From: a bacterium D16-51
Lineage (GTDB): Bacteria > Bacillota > Clostridia > Lachnospirales > Lachnospiraceae
Assembly: GCA_003612285.1 (NCBI GenBank)
Contig: RAYE01000052.1
Span: forward strand, 1 to 41,497
DNA: 41,497 nt
Reading direction: 5' to 3'
Shown: positions 1 through 6,016 of the stretch, piece after piece
How the letters are laid out: each line of letters begins with the position of its first letter
Position numbering within the stretch: position 1 is the first letter of the stretch
Made by a program: the position numbers and the translations under genes
Notes under the pieces: model-generated
The model's input: the letters and a program-made list of their open reading frames with translations, nothing else
Database searches by the model: none
What the model was told of the DNA's origin: nothing

Positions 1-137
1 TTATAATGAAAAACCAAATGACTGGATAATACTATCTGTACTGGCTGGTGTTATTCAGTGTTGTTTCGTTTTAAAAATATGGTTTTGTGACCTGCATTCG
101 TGTAATTGCTATTTTAATGCTTATTCGCCAGCTTTGC

Positions 138-385
138 AAGCCCACAGGCGACCAGCCGCAGGCCATTGCCGAACTGGTCAAAGGCTTCAAGGAGGGCAAT
201 CAATTCCAGACTTTACTGGGGGTTACGGGTTCCGGCAAGACATTTACGATGGCGAATGTCATTCAGGAATTGCAGAAGCCGACGCTGGTCATCGCCCACA
301 ACAAGACGCTTGCGGCGCAGCTTTACGGAGAATTCAAGGAGATGTTCCCGGAGAATGCGGTGGAGTATTTTGTGTCCTATTACGA
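138..385 (+). pseudogene. uvrB: uvrB fragment (excinuclease ABC subunit B, N-terminal part)
   Basis: The reading frame from [10 protein letters not shown] through the Walker A motif [10 protein letters not shown] and the stretch [19 protein letters not shown] to EYFVSYY is unmistakably the N-terminal ATPase part of UvrB, the damage-loading helicase of nucleotide excision repair. The usual N-terminus before KPTGDQP is missing: residues encoded at 87-137 do not resemble UvrB and have no good ribosome site. After YY the UvrB frame (normally followed by DYYQPE) runs into a TGA at 390. Both ends are therefore lost, leaving about 80 codons. It is a remnant, not a gene cut by the prophage, because the prophage end lies about 170 bp further right. 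The host presumably has a complete uvrB elsewhere. Confidence 0.8.
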
Positions 386-551
386 AACCTGAAATTTGAA
401 TCTACATATAGTGTCTTCCTGTGCTGCTTTGTCCATATTTTGTGGAATATGTGGTATGGGTGGACTGGGTAACACATTATAGAAGGGGTGCAACAGGTGA
501 CGCTCATTCGTCCAGATGATGTTCGTAAAAGTAATGTGTGATACTGTTTTA
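386..551. other. Host non-coding stretch left of the prophage
   Basis: Between the uvrB remnant and the left direct repeat I see no convincing gene, RNA or promoter. A small minus-strand open frame crosses it but has no ribosome site and no recognisable protein. The same holds for bases 1-137. Confidence 0.5.
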
Positions 552-568
552 AGTGTAGCGCATGGAGG
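552..568 (+). repeat. Left 17-bp direct repeat bordering the prophage (attL-like)
   Basis: AGTGTAGCGCATGGAGG occurs here and again at 40215-40231, identical in 17 of 17 bases and in the same orientation. Each copy lies 12 bp outside the conserved core of the terminal inverted repeats. It could be a target duplication or an attachment-type repeat. It is much longer than the 2-4 bp duplications usual for IS30 elements. Confidence 0.75.
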
Positions 569-594
569 CAAAGTTTTAGAATTAAATGCGAAAA
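569..594 (+). repeat. Left terminal inverted repeat (IRL)
   Basis: Reading inward, this end matches the reverse complement of 40189-40214 at 19 of 26 positions. The inner 14 bases, ATTAAATGCGAAAA (581-594), are identical, while the outer 12 are only partly conserved. Size and position fit IS30-family terminal repeats, to which the transposase HTH domain would bind. Confidence 0.7.
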
Positions 595-621
595 GAGTTA
601 AATAAACTCTATTTCGCATTT
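584..621. terminator. Hairpin built on the left inverted repeat
   Basis: AAATGCGAAAAGAGTT (584-599) pairs with AACTCTATTTCGCATTT (605-621) with one bulged base and a 5-nt loop, followed by further T residues. The conserved core of IRL forms most of the left arm, so an inverted copy of the transposon end sits just inside it. It should stop transcription entering from the host and may also be a second transposase binding site. Confidence 0.55.
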
Positions 622-645
622 TTCTTTTATATCGGACAAACCTAG

Positions 646-685
646 AAAAAATGCGGTAGAGCGTAAAAACTCTACCGCATTTTTT
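646..685. terminator. Strong bidirectional terminator at the left end
   Basis: A perfect 16-bp stem (646-661 with 670-685) is flanked by six A on one side and six T on the other with an 8-nt loop, so it should terminate in both directions. It insulates the first phage gene from host transcription. Confidence 0.8.
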
Positions 686-718
686 ATTTTACACATTTCC
701 ACGAGAGGAGGTAAGAAA

Positions 719-907
719 GTGAGAAAACAGTACAAAAAATTGACCTATAGCGATAGGAAGAAAATTGAAATCATGTTAAAAGATGGAGCGACGCCAAAAG
801 AACTAGCAAAAGAAACAGAAGTGCATATTACAACGATTTACAGAGAATTAGAGAGAGGCGGCAGACCATACAAGGCAGACGAGGCACAAAAAACATTGTT
901 TTGCTAG
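719..907 (+). CDS. Free-standing IS30-type HTH protein, candidate phage repressor
   Basis: A 62-residue protein starting at GTG 719 after AGAGGAGG. It is essentially the N-terminal helix-turn-helix of an IS30 transposase. Its stretch LTYSDRKKIEIMLKDG then VHITTIYREL parallels LTFNDRLKIEVLLKAG then VHISTIYREI of the transposase at 39037-40068. No catalytic domain follows. The two genes differ clearly at DNA level, so this is not a recent broken copy. By analogy with phage Mu, whose repressor and transposase share a DNA-binding fold, it could bind the same end sequences and repress or modulate transposition or early transcription. That role is inference. The alternative is an old transposase remnant, but the strong ribosome site and first-gene position argue for use. 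Confidence 0.7.
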   Translation: MRKQYKKLTYSDRKKIEIMLKDGATPKELAKETEVHITTIYRELERGGRPYKADEAQKTLFC

Positions 908-919
908 GGGGTAGAGAAC

Positions 920-1063
920 ATGGAAAATGAATTAGAAAAATTTAACGAATATATAAACGATTTAATAGACTTTTTTAACGGAAAAAAGACAGAGGAGGAA
1001 ATAAACATCAGACCTATATCGTCAGAAGTAGATCAAGAAATGCAAAGAGATAGTTTTTATTGA
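920..1063 (+). CDS. Small acidic hypothetical protein (47 aa)
   Basis: ATG 920 lies a few bases after AGGGGGTAGAG and follows the HTH gene by 12 bp, so the two are probably co-transcribed. The product (MENELEKFNEYINDLIDFF at the start) is short, acidic and probably helical. I do not recognise a family. Its coupling to the HTH gene suggests a small regulator or partner, but nothing shows this directly. Confidence 0.45.
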   Translation: MENELEKFNEYINDLIDFFNGKKTEEEINIRPISSEVDQEMQRDSFY

Positions 1064-1084
1064 GGCGGCAACGACCGCCAATAT

Positions 1085-1156
1085 GCGCCCTTAGTTCAAC
1101 GGTTAGAACGCACGTCTTATAAACGTGTAACACGGTTTCGACTACCGTAGGGCGTA
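1085..1156 (+). tRNA. tRNA-Ile (anticodon UAU)
   Basis: A complete 72-nt cloverleaf. The acceptor GCGCCCT pairs with AGGGCGT with one G-U. D stem is GTTC/GAAC, anticodon stem CACGT/ACGTG with loop CTTATAA (anticodon TAT), four-base variable loop, T stem ACGGT/ACCGT with loop TTCGACT, discriminator A. No CCA is encoded. The anticodon UAU reads AUA isoleucine codons, which are common in the phage genes. The host normally reads AUA with a modified CAU tRNA, so a phage-borne UAU tRNA would supplement decoding. It lies in the early region, not at an attachment site. Confidence 0.9.
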
Positions 1157-1375
1157 TTTGATAAAGGATCGGCAACCTTTACAAAGATATGCAGCAGGTC
1201 AATAGCTGCTATCTGAATACCATTGAAAAATGACGGTGGGCACACCATACCAGAGAGCGTGTAGTTGTTTGACAGGTTTTAGCAATTTTTAATGTGAAAA
1301 TTGCAAGGTGGTATTACATCATGCCGGAAAGTTGGGATTGTTTGAAAAATAAGGATCCGCCGGAGGAGGCAGAAA
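1157..1375. other. Structured non-coding stretch after the tRNA
   Basis: There is no convincing gene. It contains a small GCAGC/GCTGC hairpin near 1190-1215 and a perfect 8-bp inverted repeat GCAATTTT/AAAATTGC at 1282-1304. Open frames that begin here run out of frame across the gene at 1376 and lack ribosome sites. It may be an untranslated leader or regulatory RNA, but I recognise no known class. Confidence 0.35.
1269..1304 (+). promoter_or_regulatory. Candidate promoter with operator-like dyad
   Basis: TTGACA at 1269-1274 is followed 15 bp later by TAATGT (1290-1295), a weak -10 with short spacing. The perfect dyad GCAATTTT/AAAATTGC (1282-1289, 1297-1304) covers the -10 area, as an operator would. 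It stands before the early genes beginning at 1376. The promoter call is tentative. Confidence 0.3.
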
Positions 1376-1666
1376 ATGAAATTAAGAGATCATTTAGAGA
1401 TAATAGACAATTCAGTAATGTTAGAAGTTTTAGACGGTTCAAAAGTGGTTTACAAGGGTTGGAAAGGCTGCTTTGAGCACAACAAAGAGGCAGTAAAGGT
1501 GTTAGACAGAGAAATAATAGGATTTGCATTGAGAGTTGACGCCAGAGGCAGACGCGAACCAGACACCGGGAAAAGAACCGTGATAACAGAATTGAATTGT
1601 GGGAAATTCAACTATTGCGACTTGTATATAGAATTAGTCTACTCATACAAATTAGCAAATAAATAA
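1376..1666 (+). CDS. Hypothetical early protein (96 aa)
   Basis: ATG 1376 follows GGAGGAGG with good spacing. The product begins MKLRDHLEIIDNSVMLEVLD and has alternating beta-strand-like segments with several basic residues. There is no signal peptide or membrane segment, and I do not recognise the family. It lies between the tRNA and the Rep gene, so an early function (replication or its control) is plausible, but only position supports this. A hairpin follows directly after the stop (1664-1694). Confidence 0.6.
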   Translation: MKLRDHLEIIDNSVMLEVLDGSKVVYKGWKGCFEHNKEAVKVLDREIIGFALRVDARGRREPDTGKRTVITELNCGKFNYCDLYIELVYSYKLANK

Positions 1667-1694
1667 CCGATAGCCCCGCAATGGCTACCGGTTA
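1664..1694 (+). terminator. Hairpin after the 1376-1666 gene
   Basis: TAACCGATAGCC (1664-1675) pairs with GGCTACCGGTTA (1683-1694) with one mismatch and a 7-nt loop. No T tract follows, so it may be a weak terminator, an mRNA stabiliser or part of the replication origin next to it. Confidence 0.4.
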
Positions 1695-1696
1695 GA

Positions 1697-1833
1697 TACA
1701 AAGTGCAAAACACATTTAACTTTAATAAAATTATACCATTTTTGCGCTTTGTAGTCAAGGGAGAAAAGCGGCTAAAAGTGCCGTTTCGGGCTTGTTCAAA
1801 CTATTAACTTTAGGATCCCTACAAAGCGAAAAA
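1697..1833. other. Candidate replication origin: inverted and direct repeats before rep
   Basis: TACAAAGTGCAAAA (1697-1710) pairs with TTTTGCGCTTTGTA (1740-1753) across a very AT-rich 29-nt loop. A third related copy, TACAAAGCGAAAAA, lies at 1820-1833 just before the Rep start. Repeats of this kind with an extrudable AT-rich hairpin directly upstream of an HUH initiator are what a rolling-circle origin looks like. No nick site can be proven from sequence. Confidence 0.4.
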
Positions 1834-1848
1834 GGGGGCGTAATTTTA

Positions 1849-2598
1849 TTGGCATATTTTAAGACAACAGTAAAAGCAGGAGCAACGATTGAGGTAACAA
1901 AAAGTTTCACAAAGAGAGTAGGGGTAAAAAATAAAAGGGATAAGGAGAAACCCGCTACAGAGGAAATGGAAAAGGTAAACGAGAAAAACGCAGAAAGAAC
2001 ATTGAGGCTAAAAATCAATGCTAATTTTGGAGTAGATGATCTCTTTACCACATTGACATACAGAAAAGACGAGCGACCGACACCAGAGCAGGCAAAGAAG
2101 AATGTTAAAAAACTCATAGACAGCTTGCGGAAAGAGTTTAAGAAGATCGGGGAGGAATTAAAGTACATCAACGTAACAGAGTACAAAAACAAGGCGATAC
2201 ACCACCACTTAATCATTAACCATATTGAGGGGCAGGACGTAGCAAGAATGGTTAGGCGACTATGGAAGTTTGGCAGACCGGATTTTAAGTTTCTGGACGA
2301 CACCGGGCAATATAAAGATCTTGCGGCATATCTGATAAAAGAAACGTCAAAGACTTACAAGGAAAATGACGGAGGACACAAACAAAGATATAGTTGCAGC
2401 CGTAATTTGATTATACCAACGCCAAAGACAGAGATTGTAAAAAGGGCTACTAAATGGCTACCAGATCCAAAGCCAATAAAAGGCTACTACATAGATCAAG
2501 ACACAGTATATAACGGCGTGGATCCATTCACAGGTAGAGAGTACCAACGCTACACAATGGTTAAGTTAGATTACGGAGGAGGCGGCAAGCATGGTTAG
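1849..2598 (+). CDS. rep: Rolling-circle replication initiator (HUH endonuclease Rep)
   Basis: 249 residues from TTG 1849, chosen because AAGGGGG lies about 10 bp upstream and MAYFKTTVKAGATIEV is a natural N-terminus; the frame is open further upstream. Three initiator motifs appear in order. A strand-forming LTTLTYRKDERP is followed by the HUH box IHHHLIIN (metal-binding histidines about 118-120) and a helix with the likely nucleophile tyrosine in LAAYLIKETSK (about Y161). Such enzymes nick one strand at the origin and stay covalently bound to the 5' end. No helicase domain is present, so a host helicase would be needed. The repeats directly upstream are the likely origin. It could instead be a relaxase-like remnant, but the motifs look complete. 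Confidence 0.75.
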   Translation: MAYFKTTVKAGATIEVTKSFTKRVGVKNKRDKEKPATEEMEKVNEKNAERTLRLKINANFGVDDLFTTLTYRKDERPTPEQAKKNVKKLIDSLRKEFKKIGEELKYINVTEYKNKAIHHHLIINHIEGQDVARMVRRLWKFGRPDFKFLDDTGQYKDLAAYLIKETSKTYKENDGGHKQRYSCSRNLIIPTPKTEIVKRATKWLPDPKPIKGYYIDQDTVYNGVDPFTGREYQRYTMVKLDYGGGGKHG

Positions 2599-2650
2599 TA
2601 TATCAAAATACCCGGAACGCCTAATAAATATTAGGTGGAGAGGGGGGTAA
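2591..2650 (+). CDS. Very small ORF overlapping rep (19 aa)
   Basis: ATG 2591 follows GGAGGAGGCGGCAAGC and overlaps the rep stop by 8 bp, then runs 19 codons to TAA 2648. The ribosome site is good but the peptide has no recognisable features. It may serve mainly to couple translation of rep with the next gene. Low confidence as a protein gene. Confidence 0.25.
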   Translation: MVSISKYPERLINIRWRGG

Positions 2651-2654
2651 GGCG

Positions 2655-3074
2655 GTGGAATATTTGAAAGTGGATATTTATATACACGCAAAACACAAAG
2701 GAAATCCGAGAGGCGCAGGCGAGGCAACAGCAATATTGGAATTTATCAGCCGGAAGAATGAGGCACACATAAGGAAAGCGACGGCAGCAGTTGAGAATGA
2801 CACAAAAAACGCATTAACCCTAAAAGTGATTGTTACGGCTTTGAAAATGCTTATCAAGCCTTGCGAGGTAGTGTTACATACGGATAACGAGTATATAAAA
2901 TCATGCGTTGCGCTTGGGTGGTTGGAAACATGGCGGCAGCAGGATTGGAGGAAAGCAAACGGAAAGCAACCGGCAAATATGGAATTGTGGAAAGGTTTTT
3001 ATATTTCCATGCAGATACACAAAATTACATTCATGCCATACGAGGATAGGCAAGAATTTAACAACGAAAATTAG
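2655..3074 (+). CDS. RNase HI-fold protein lacking catalytic residues
   Basis: 139 residues from GTG 2655. The segment GWLETWRQQDW, then NGKQPANMELWKGF, matches the basic-protrusion and handle part of RNase HI, and VVLHTDNEYI matches its third strand with the active-site aspartate. However, the first catalytic aspartate position reads YIHAKHKGNP (histidine) and the E of the MEL motif is replaced (NALTLKVI). It therefore keeps the fold but probably not the metal-dependent cleavage of RNA in RNA-DNA hybrids. It may bind hybrids or R-loops at the neighbouring origin, but this is inference. It sits between rep and the early DGR target gene. Confidence 0.6.
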   Translation: MEYLKVDIYIHAKHKGNPRGAGEATAILEFISRKNEAHIRKATAAVENDTKNALTLKVIVTALKMLIKPCEVVLHTDNEYIKSCVALGWLETWRQQDWRKANGKQPANMELWKGFYISMQIHKITFMPYEDRQEFNNEN

Positions 3075-3085
3075 GAGGTAGAGAA

Positions 3086-3727
3086 ATGGAGATTACAACA
3101 AAAGTAATGCAGCAGACAACATGGCAGCAGATTTTAGAGGACGTAAAAGCAGGCGAGGCGGTAAAGTACGCCGGGACAGAAACAGAAATCACATTAAAGG
3201 ACGGCACAACAGCAGTTTTGGCAGTGGCAGCAGTAAACCATTACAAAGACAATGAGTTAGTGTTTGTGTTCAGAGATTATTTGAGCGACAAGAAACCAAT
3301 GAATGAGGACGGAGGCAACGCCGGAGGTTGGAAAAAATCAGATCTTAGAAAATGGCTTAATAAAGAGTTTATTAAACTGCTGCCAGATGATTTACAAGAA
3401 GTGATCCACAAGAAAAAGACAGTGCAGGTAATTAACGGAGAGTGTTATAAATGCAAAGATTATCTGTTTTTACCGTCAGAAATGGAAATGTTTGGAGAGT
3501 GCAAATATTCAGAGGAGCAGGAGGGAGAAAAGCAGTTCCCTTATTACGCAGACAAGCATAACCGCAGCCGCACGATTGGTAAAAGTGGTTGTTGGGAATT
3601 TGGGTGGCTTTCGTCGCCGTCCGCGTCGTACACTACCAGCTTTTGCGGTGTCAACGGCGACGGCAGCGCCAGCTACACCGACGCGCGCGGCAGCTTTGGC
3701 GTAGCCCCGGCTTTCGTAATCCGTTAA
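3086..3727 (+). CDS. Early DGR target protein with C-type-lectin-like variable domain (VR1)
   Basis: 213 residues from ATG 3086 after TTAGGAGGTAG. The C-terminal 40 residues (WLSSPSAS... through GVAPAFVIR) are encoded by a variable repeat matching the DGR template at 34876-34990, with all 16 differences at template adenines. The preceding region (KDYLFLPSEMEMFGE) resembles the fold of the receptor-binding target at 33258, the formylglycine-generating-enzyme/C-type-lectin type, probably the DUF6273 group. Unlike the tail target there is no tail-attachment N-terminus, no signal peptide and no membrane segment, so it looks like a soluble cytoplasmic variable binding domain. It lies among replication genes, between the RNase H-like gene and the MazF-like toxin. 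Its ligand is unknown. Confidence 0.85.
   Translation: MEITTKVMQQTTWQQILEDVKAGEAVKYAGTETEITLKDGTTAVLAVAAVNHYKDNELVFVFRDYLSDKKPMNEDGGNAGGWKKSDLRKWLNKEFIKLLPDDLQEVIHKKKTVQVINGECYKCKDYLFLPSEMEMFGECKYSEEQEGEKQFPYYADKHNRSRTIGKSGCWEFGWLSSPSASYTTSFCGVNGDGSASYTDARGSFGVAPAFVIR
3603..3717 (+). repeat. DGR variable repeat VR1
   Basis: 115 bp aligning without gaps to template 34876-34990. All 16 mismatches fall on template A (to G, T or C), the signature of adenine-specific mutagenic retrohoming. The invariant 5' part encodes WLSSPSAS and the GC-rich 3' part around GGCGTAGCCCCGG forms the initiation-of-mutagenic-homing region. The A-to-C change in that 3' part is shared with VR2, so it is probably a fixed IMH/IMH* difference and not mutagenesis. 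Confidence 0.9.
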
Positions 3728-3738
3728 TCTTGCAATCC

Positions 3739-3757
3739 GCGCCGCCGTGTGCGGCGC
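3739..3757 (+). other. GC-rich hairpin downstream of VR1
   Basis: GCGCCGC (3739-3745) pairs with GCGGCGC (3751-3757) around a 5-nt loop, 12 bp after the stop codon of the target gene. DGR targets are known to need a hairpin/cruciform just downstream of the IMH. The second target has a hairpin of the same size (34207-34225) but a different sequence. There is no T tract, so it is not a typical terminator. Confidence 0.6.
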
Positions 3758-3781
3758 ATACATAGAAAGGACTAGAACAAT

Positions 3782-4165
3782 ATGGAGAATTTGAACACGC
3801 AGGGAAGATATAAAAGAGGACAAATATATTTTGTCAAATCAACGCATAAAGAGGTTGGCACGGAACAATGGGCAGATAGACCGGCGGTAATTGTCAGCAA
3901 TGACGAAAATAACAAATGCAGTACGGCAGTAGAAGTTTGCTATATGACAACAAGACCAAAAACAGATTTACCGACGCATTTTATTACAAATCAAGCGTTG
4001 CGACCGTCTACCGTGATTTGCGAACAGGTAACAACGGTTTATAACGAGCGTATAGGGGAATGGATCGGAGAGTTAAGCCCGGAGGAAATGCAGCGGCTTG
4101 ACAAATGTTTAGAAATTTCTTTAGGGCTTGAAAAGACAAAGCCAAAAGAACCCCCCGGAAATTAA
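3782..4165 (+). CDS. MazF/PemK-family toxin-like protein
   Basis: 127 residues from ATG 3782 after GAAAGGAC. The features are those of the MazF/PemK endoribonuclease fold: the N-terminal KRGQIYFVKS, the RPAVIVSNDENN loop, the ITNQALRPSTVICEQVTTV strand pair and the GELSPEEMQRLDKCLEISLGL helix. Known members cleave mRNA at short sequences. There is no MazE-like antitoxin gene next to it, so in this phage it may serve another role or be balanced by an unlinked gene. After a run of six C (4151-4156) the frame ends at 4165. With one C fewer it would continue to TAG at 4254-4256, adding a helical charged tail (EFEKVQRERDLYKDLYERL), so the annotated end may reflect a tract-length change. Confidence 0.8.
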   Translation: MENLNTQGRYKRGQIYFVKSTHKEVGTEQWADRPAVIVSNDENNKCSTAVEVCYMTTRPKTDLPTHFITNQALRPSTVICEQVTTVYNERIGEWIGELSPEEMQRLDKCLEISLGLEKTKPKEPPGN

Positions 4166-4267
4166 AAGCCGGGCAGAATTTGAAAAGGTGCAGCGGGAAA
4201 GAGATTTATACAAAGATCTTTATGAACGCCTCAACAAAGAATTACTTAACGGATAGGAGGCGGCAGA

Positions 4268-4525
4268 ATGGATAAAGCAACATGGAGGGTAAAAGAAAGT
4301 AAAAATACCTATCGCGCTACTTATTCGGGAGATTTGCAGGAGGCTTTAGACAAAGCAAAGAAAGACTTAGAGAGATACCAAAACAATAAGGATATAGCAC
4401 ACTGGTATTGGATAAGAGCAAAGGCAGAGGCAGCAATAAAAGCAAATGAAAGAGCGATAAATAGAGCGAACATATTTATTCAGCTTGCAGAAAAGGAATT
4501 AAAGGCAGGTGGAAAAAGTGATTAA
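4268..4525 (+). CDS. Helical hypothetical protein (85 aa)
   Basis: ATG 4268 follows GGATAGGAGGCGGCAG. The product is rich in A, K, E and R with long predicted helices (LQEALDKAKKDLERYQNN, then AEAAIKANERAINRANIF), probably a coiled coil or helical hairpin. There is no recognisable family. Its end overlaps the start of the C5 methyltransferase by 8 bp, so the two are translationally coupled and it may be a small accessory to that enzyme, which is a guess from position. Confidence 0.6.
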   Translation: MDKATWRVKESKNTYRATYSGDLQEALDKAKKDLERYQNNKDIAHWYWIRAKAEAAIKANERAINRANIFIQLAEKELKAGGKSD

Positions 4526-5504
4526 AATTTTAGAGTTATTCGGCGGGATCGGATCGCCGCGCTGTGCTTTGCGGAATATTGGAATACCAGTAAAAGCTAT
4601 CGACTATGTAGAAATAGATGAAAATGCAGTTAGATCATACAATGCTATGTTTCAAAATGAATTGAAATACAAAACACAGTCAGTAGTACAGTGGAATCTA
4701 AAGCCGGACATATTGATACATGGTAGCCCATGCCAAGATATGAGCATAGCCGGACATCAAGGGAAAGCAACAGCGGATAAAGGAAGAATAAACCGAGGGA
4801 AAGGCGCAGACGAGGGAACCGGAACGCGATCAAGTCTGATGTGGGAAACGATAAACATAATTAAACAAATGGGCGAATGGCGTCCAAGATATGTTATTTG
4901 GGAAAATGTAAAGAATGTTACATCAAAACACATGATACACAATTTCAATCGCTATTTATCGGAAATGCAAAAATTGGGTTACAAGAACAGTTTCCAGACA
5001 TTAGACGCTAGAGAATTTGGTTTACCGCAGGCTAGGGAAAGAGTATTCACAATATCAGTATTGAACGGAGAACCGTTTAACTTTGATGATTTAATAAAAA
5101 CGCCTATGCGAAACCTAAAAGAGTTTTTGGAGGATAATAACGACGTTCCAGAAGTCTATAACGTGACACAACCAAGCGTATTAAGTGCCATTGGCAAAAA
5201 AGGAATAAGGAGAGCGACAGTTATAACGGATTTTGCATATACAATCACAACACGGCAAGACAGGACACCGGCGCAAGTCATTGATAGAGGAAACGGAAAG
5301 TACAGATATTTGACAGAGCGCGAATGTTGGAGGTTGCAAGGCTACACCGACGCAGATTTCGAGGCAGCGGCAGCAGTACAAGAAAAGTCCGGGCGTTACA
5401 CAATGGCACTTTACAAACAAGCAGGAAATAGCATAGCAGTACCGATTTTTGAAAGCATTTTCAAAAAGATTATTCTAGGACAGACGGAAGAAAGGAGTTT
5501 GTAG
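4518..5504 (+). CDS. DNA cytosine-5 methyltransferase
   Basis: 328 residues from GTG 4518, preferred over GTG 4509 because AGGTGG lies six bases upstream. It carries the C5 motif order: motif I LELFGGIGSPRCAL for AdoMet binding, motif IV GSPCQDMS with the catalytic cysteine (about C72), motif VI ENVKN, motif VIII QARERVF and the final QAGNSIAVPIFESIF. A target-recognition region lies between about 190 and 270. Length is normal and the gene intact. No restriction endonuclease is adjacent, so it is a solitary phage methyltransferase, probably protecting phage DNA from host restriction. Its recognition sequence cannot be read from the protein. It is followed after 3 bp by a broken adenine methyltransferase. 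Confidence 0.93.
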   Translation: MIKILELFGGIGSPRCALRNIGIPVKAIDYVEIDENAVRSYNAMFQNELKYKTQSVVQWNLKPDILIHGSPCQDMSIAGHQGKATADKGRINRGKGADEGTGTRSSLMWETINIIKQMGEWRPRYVIWENVKNVTSKHMIHNFNRYLSEMQKLGYKNSFQTLDAREFGLPQARERVFTISVLNGEPFNFDDLIKTPMRNLKEFLEDNNDVPEVYNVTQPSVLSAIGKKGIRRATVITDFAYTITTRQDRTPAQVIDRGNGKYRYLTERECWRLQGYTDADFEAAAAVQEKSGRYTMALYKQAGNSIAVPIFESIFKKIILGQTEERSL

Positions 5505-5507
5505 TAT

Positions 5508-6003
5508 ATGGATAAGGTTTTAATGAGTACCGGTAAAGACGATTGGGGAACACCACAAGCGATATACGACACACTCAATAAGGAGTTTGGTTTTACATTG
5601 GACGCTTGCGCAGATGAAAGCAACTATAAACATGAGAATTATTACACGGCAGCAGTTGACGGCTTAAAAATGAATTGGGGGGGGGCAAATCGTGTTTTGC
5701 AATCCACCATATAGCAAGAAAACAAAGAAAAATCCGGGGCAGGAGGCTTGGATCAAGAAATGTTTTGAGGAAAGCAGCGAGCATGGCGCAACTGTTGTTA
5801 TGTTAATACCGTCCAGAACAGACACAAAGGCTTTTCATAATTTCATTTTAGGAAAAGCAAAAGAAATACGGTTTGTAGAGGGGCGGTTAAAGTTTGAGAT
5901 TGCCCGGCAGCAGTGCAAAGAGGCGGCACCATTCCCAAGCATGGTAGTAATTTATGATGGTACGCCGGGAGGCAGCGGGACAACGAAAGTAAAAAGATAT
6001 TAA
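5508..6003 (+). pseudogene. Phage Dam-type N6-adenine methyltransferase, out of frame at a G tract
   Basis: From ATG 5508 the frame gives STGKDDWGTPQAIYDTLNKEFGFTLDACADESN, typical of the phage N6-adenine methyltransferase family. It then meets nine G (5677-5685) after KMNW and ends at 5714. The rest of the enzyme continues in the next frame from about 5686 to 6003, with the catalytic motif CNPPYS and VVMLIPSRTDTKAFH. With eight G the reading would be MNWGGQIVFCNPPYS, joining both halves into one 164-residue enzyme of normal size. So the gene is either switched off by slippage at the tract, or the tract was miscounted. Nothing else in it is damaged, which argues against old decay. Confidence 0.8.
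5677..5685 (+). repeat. Poly-G tract (9 G) in the adenine methyltransferase gene
   Basis: Nine consecutive G inside the coding region; eight would restore the frame. Such tracts gain or lose units easily during replication. Comparable tracts occur at 11025-11033 and 21922-21932. Confidence 0.85.
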
Positions 6004-6016
6004 GGAGGAAAAGAAA

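Noticed and set aside
1294-1476. Plus-strand ORF of 60 codons
   Set aside because: Overlaps the start of the better supported gene at 1376 out of frame and has no ribosome site.
1755-2303. Minus-strand ORF of 182 codons
   Set aside because: Opposite the Rep gene whose three HUH motifs are clear; no start signal and phenylalanine/serine-rich product typical of antisense frames.
4509-5504. Restriction-modification system around the C5 methyltransferase
   Set aside because: No restriction endonuclease gene next to it; the neighbours are a helical protein and another methyltransferase, so it is a solitary phage enzyme.
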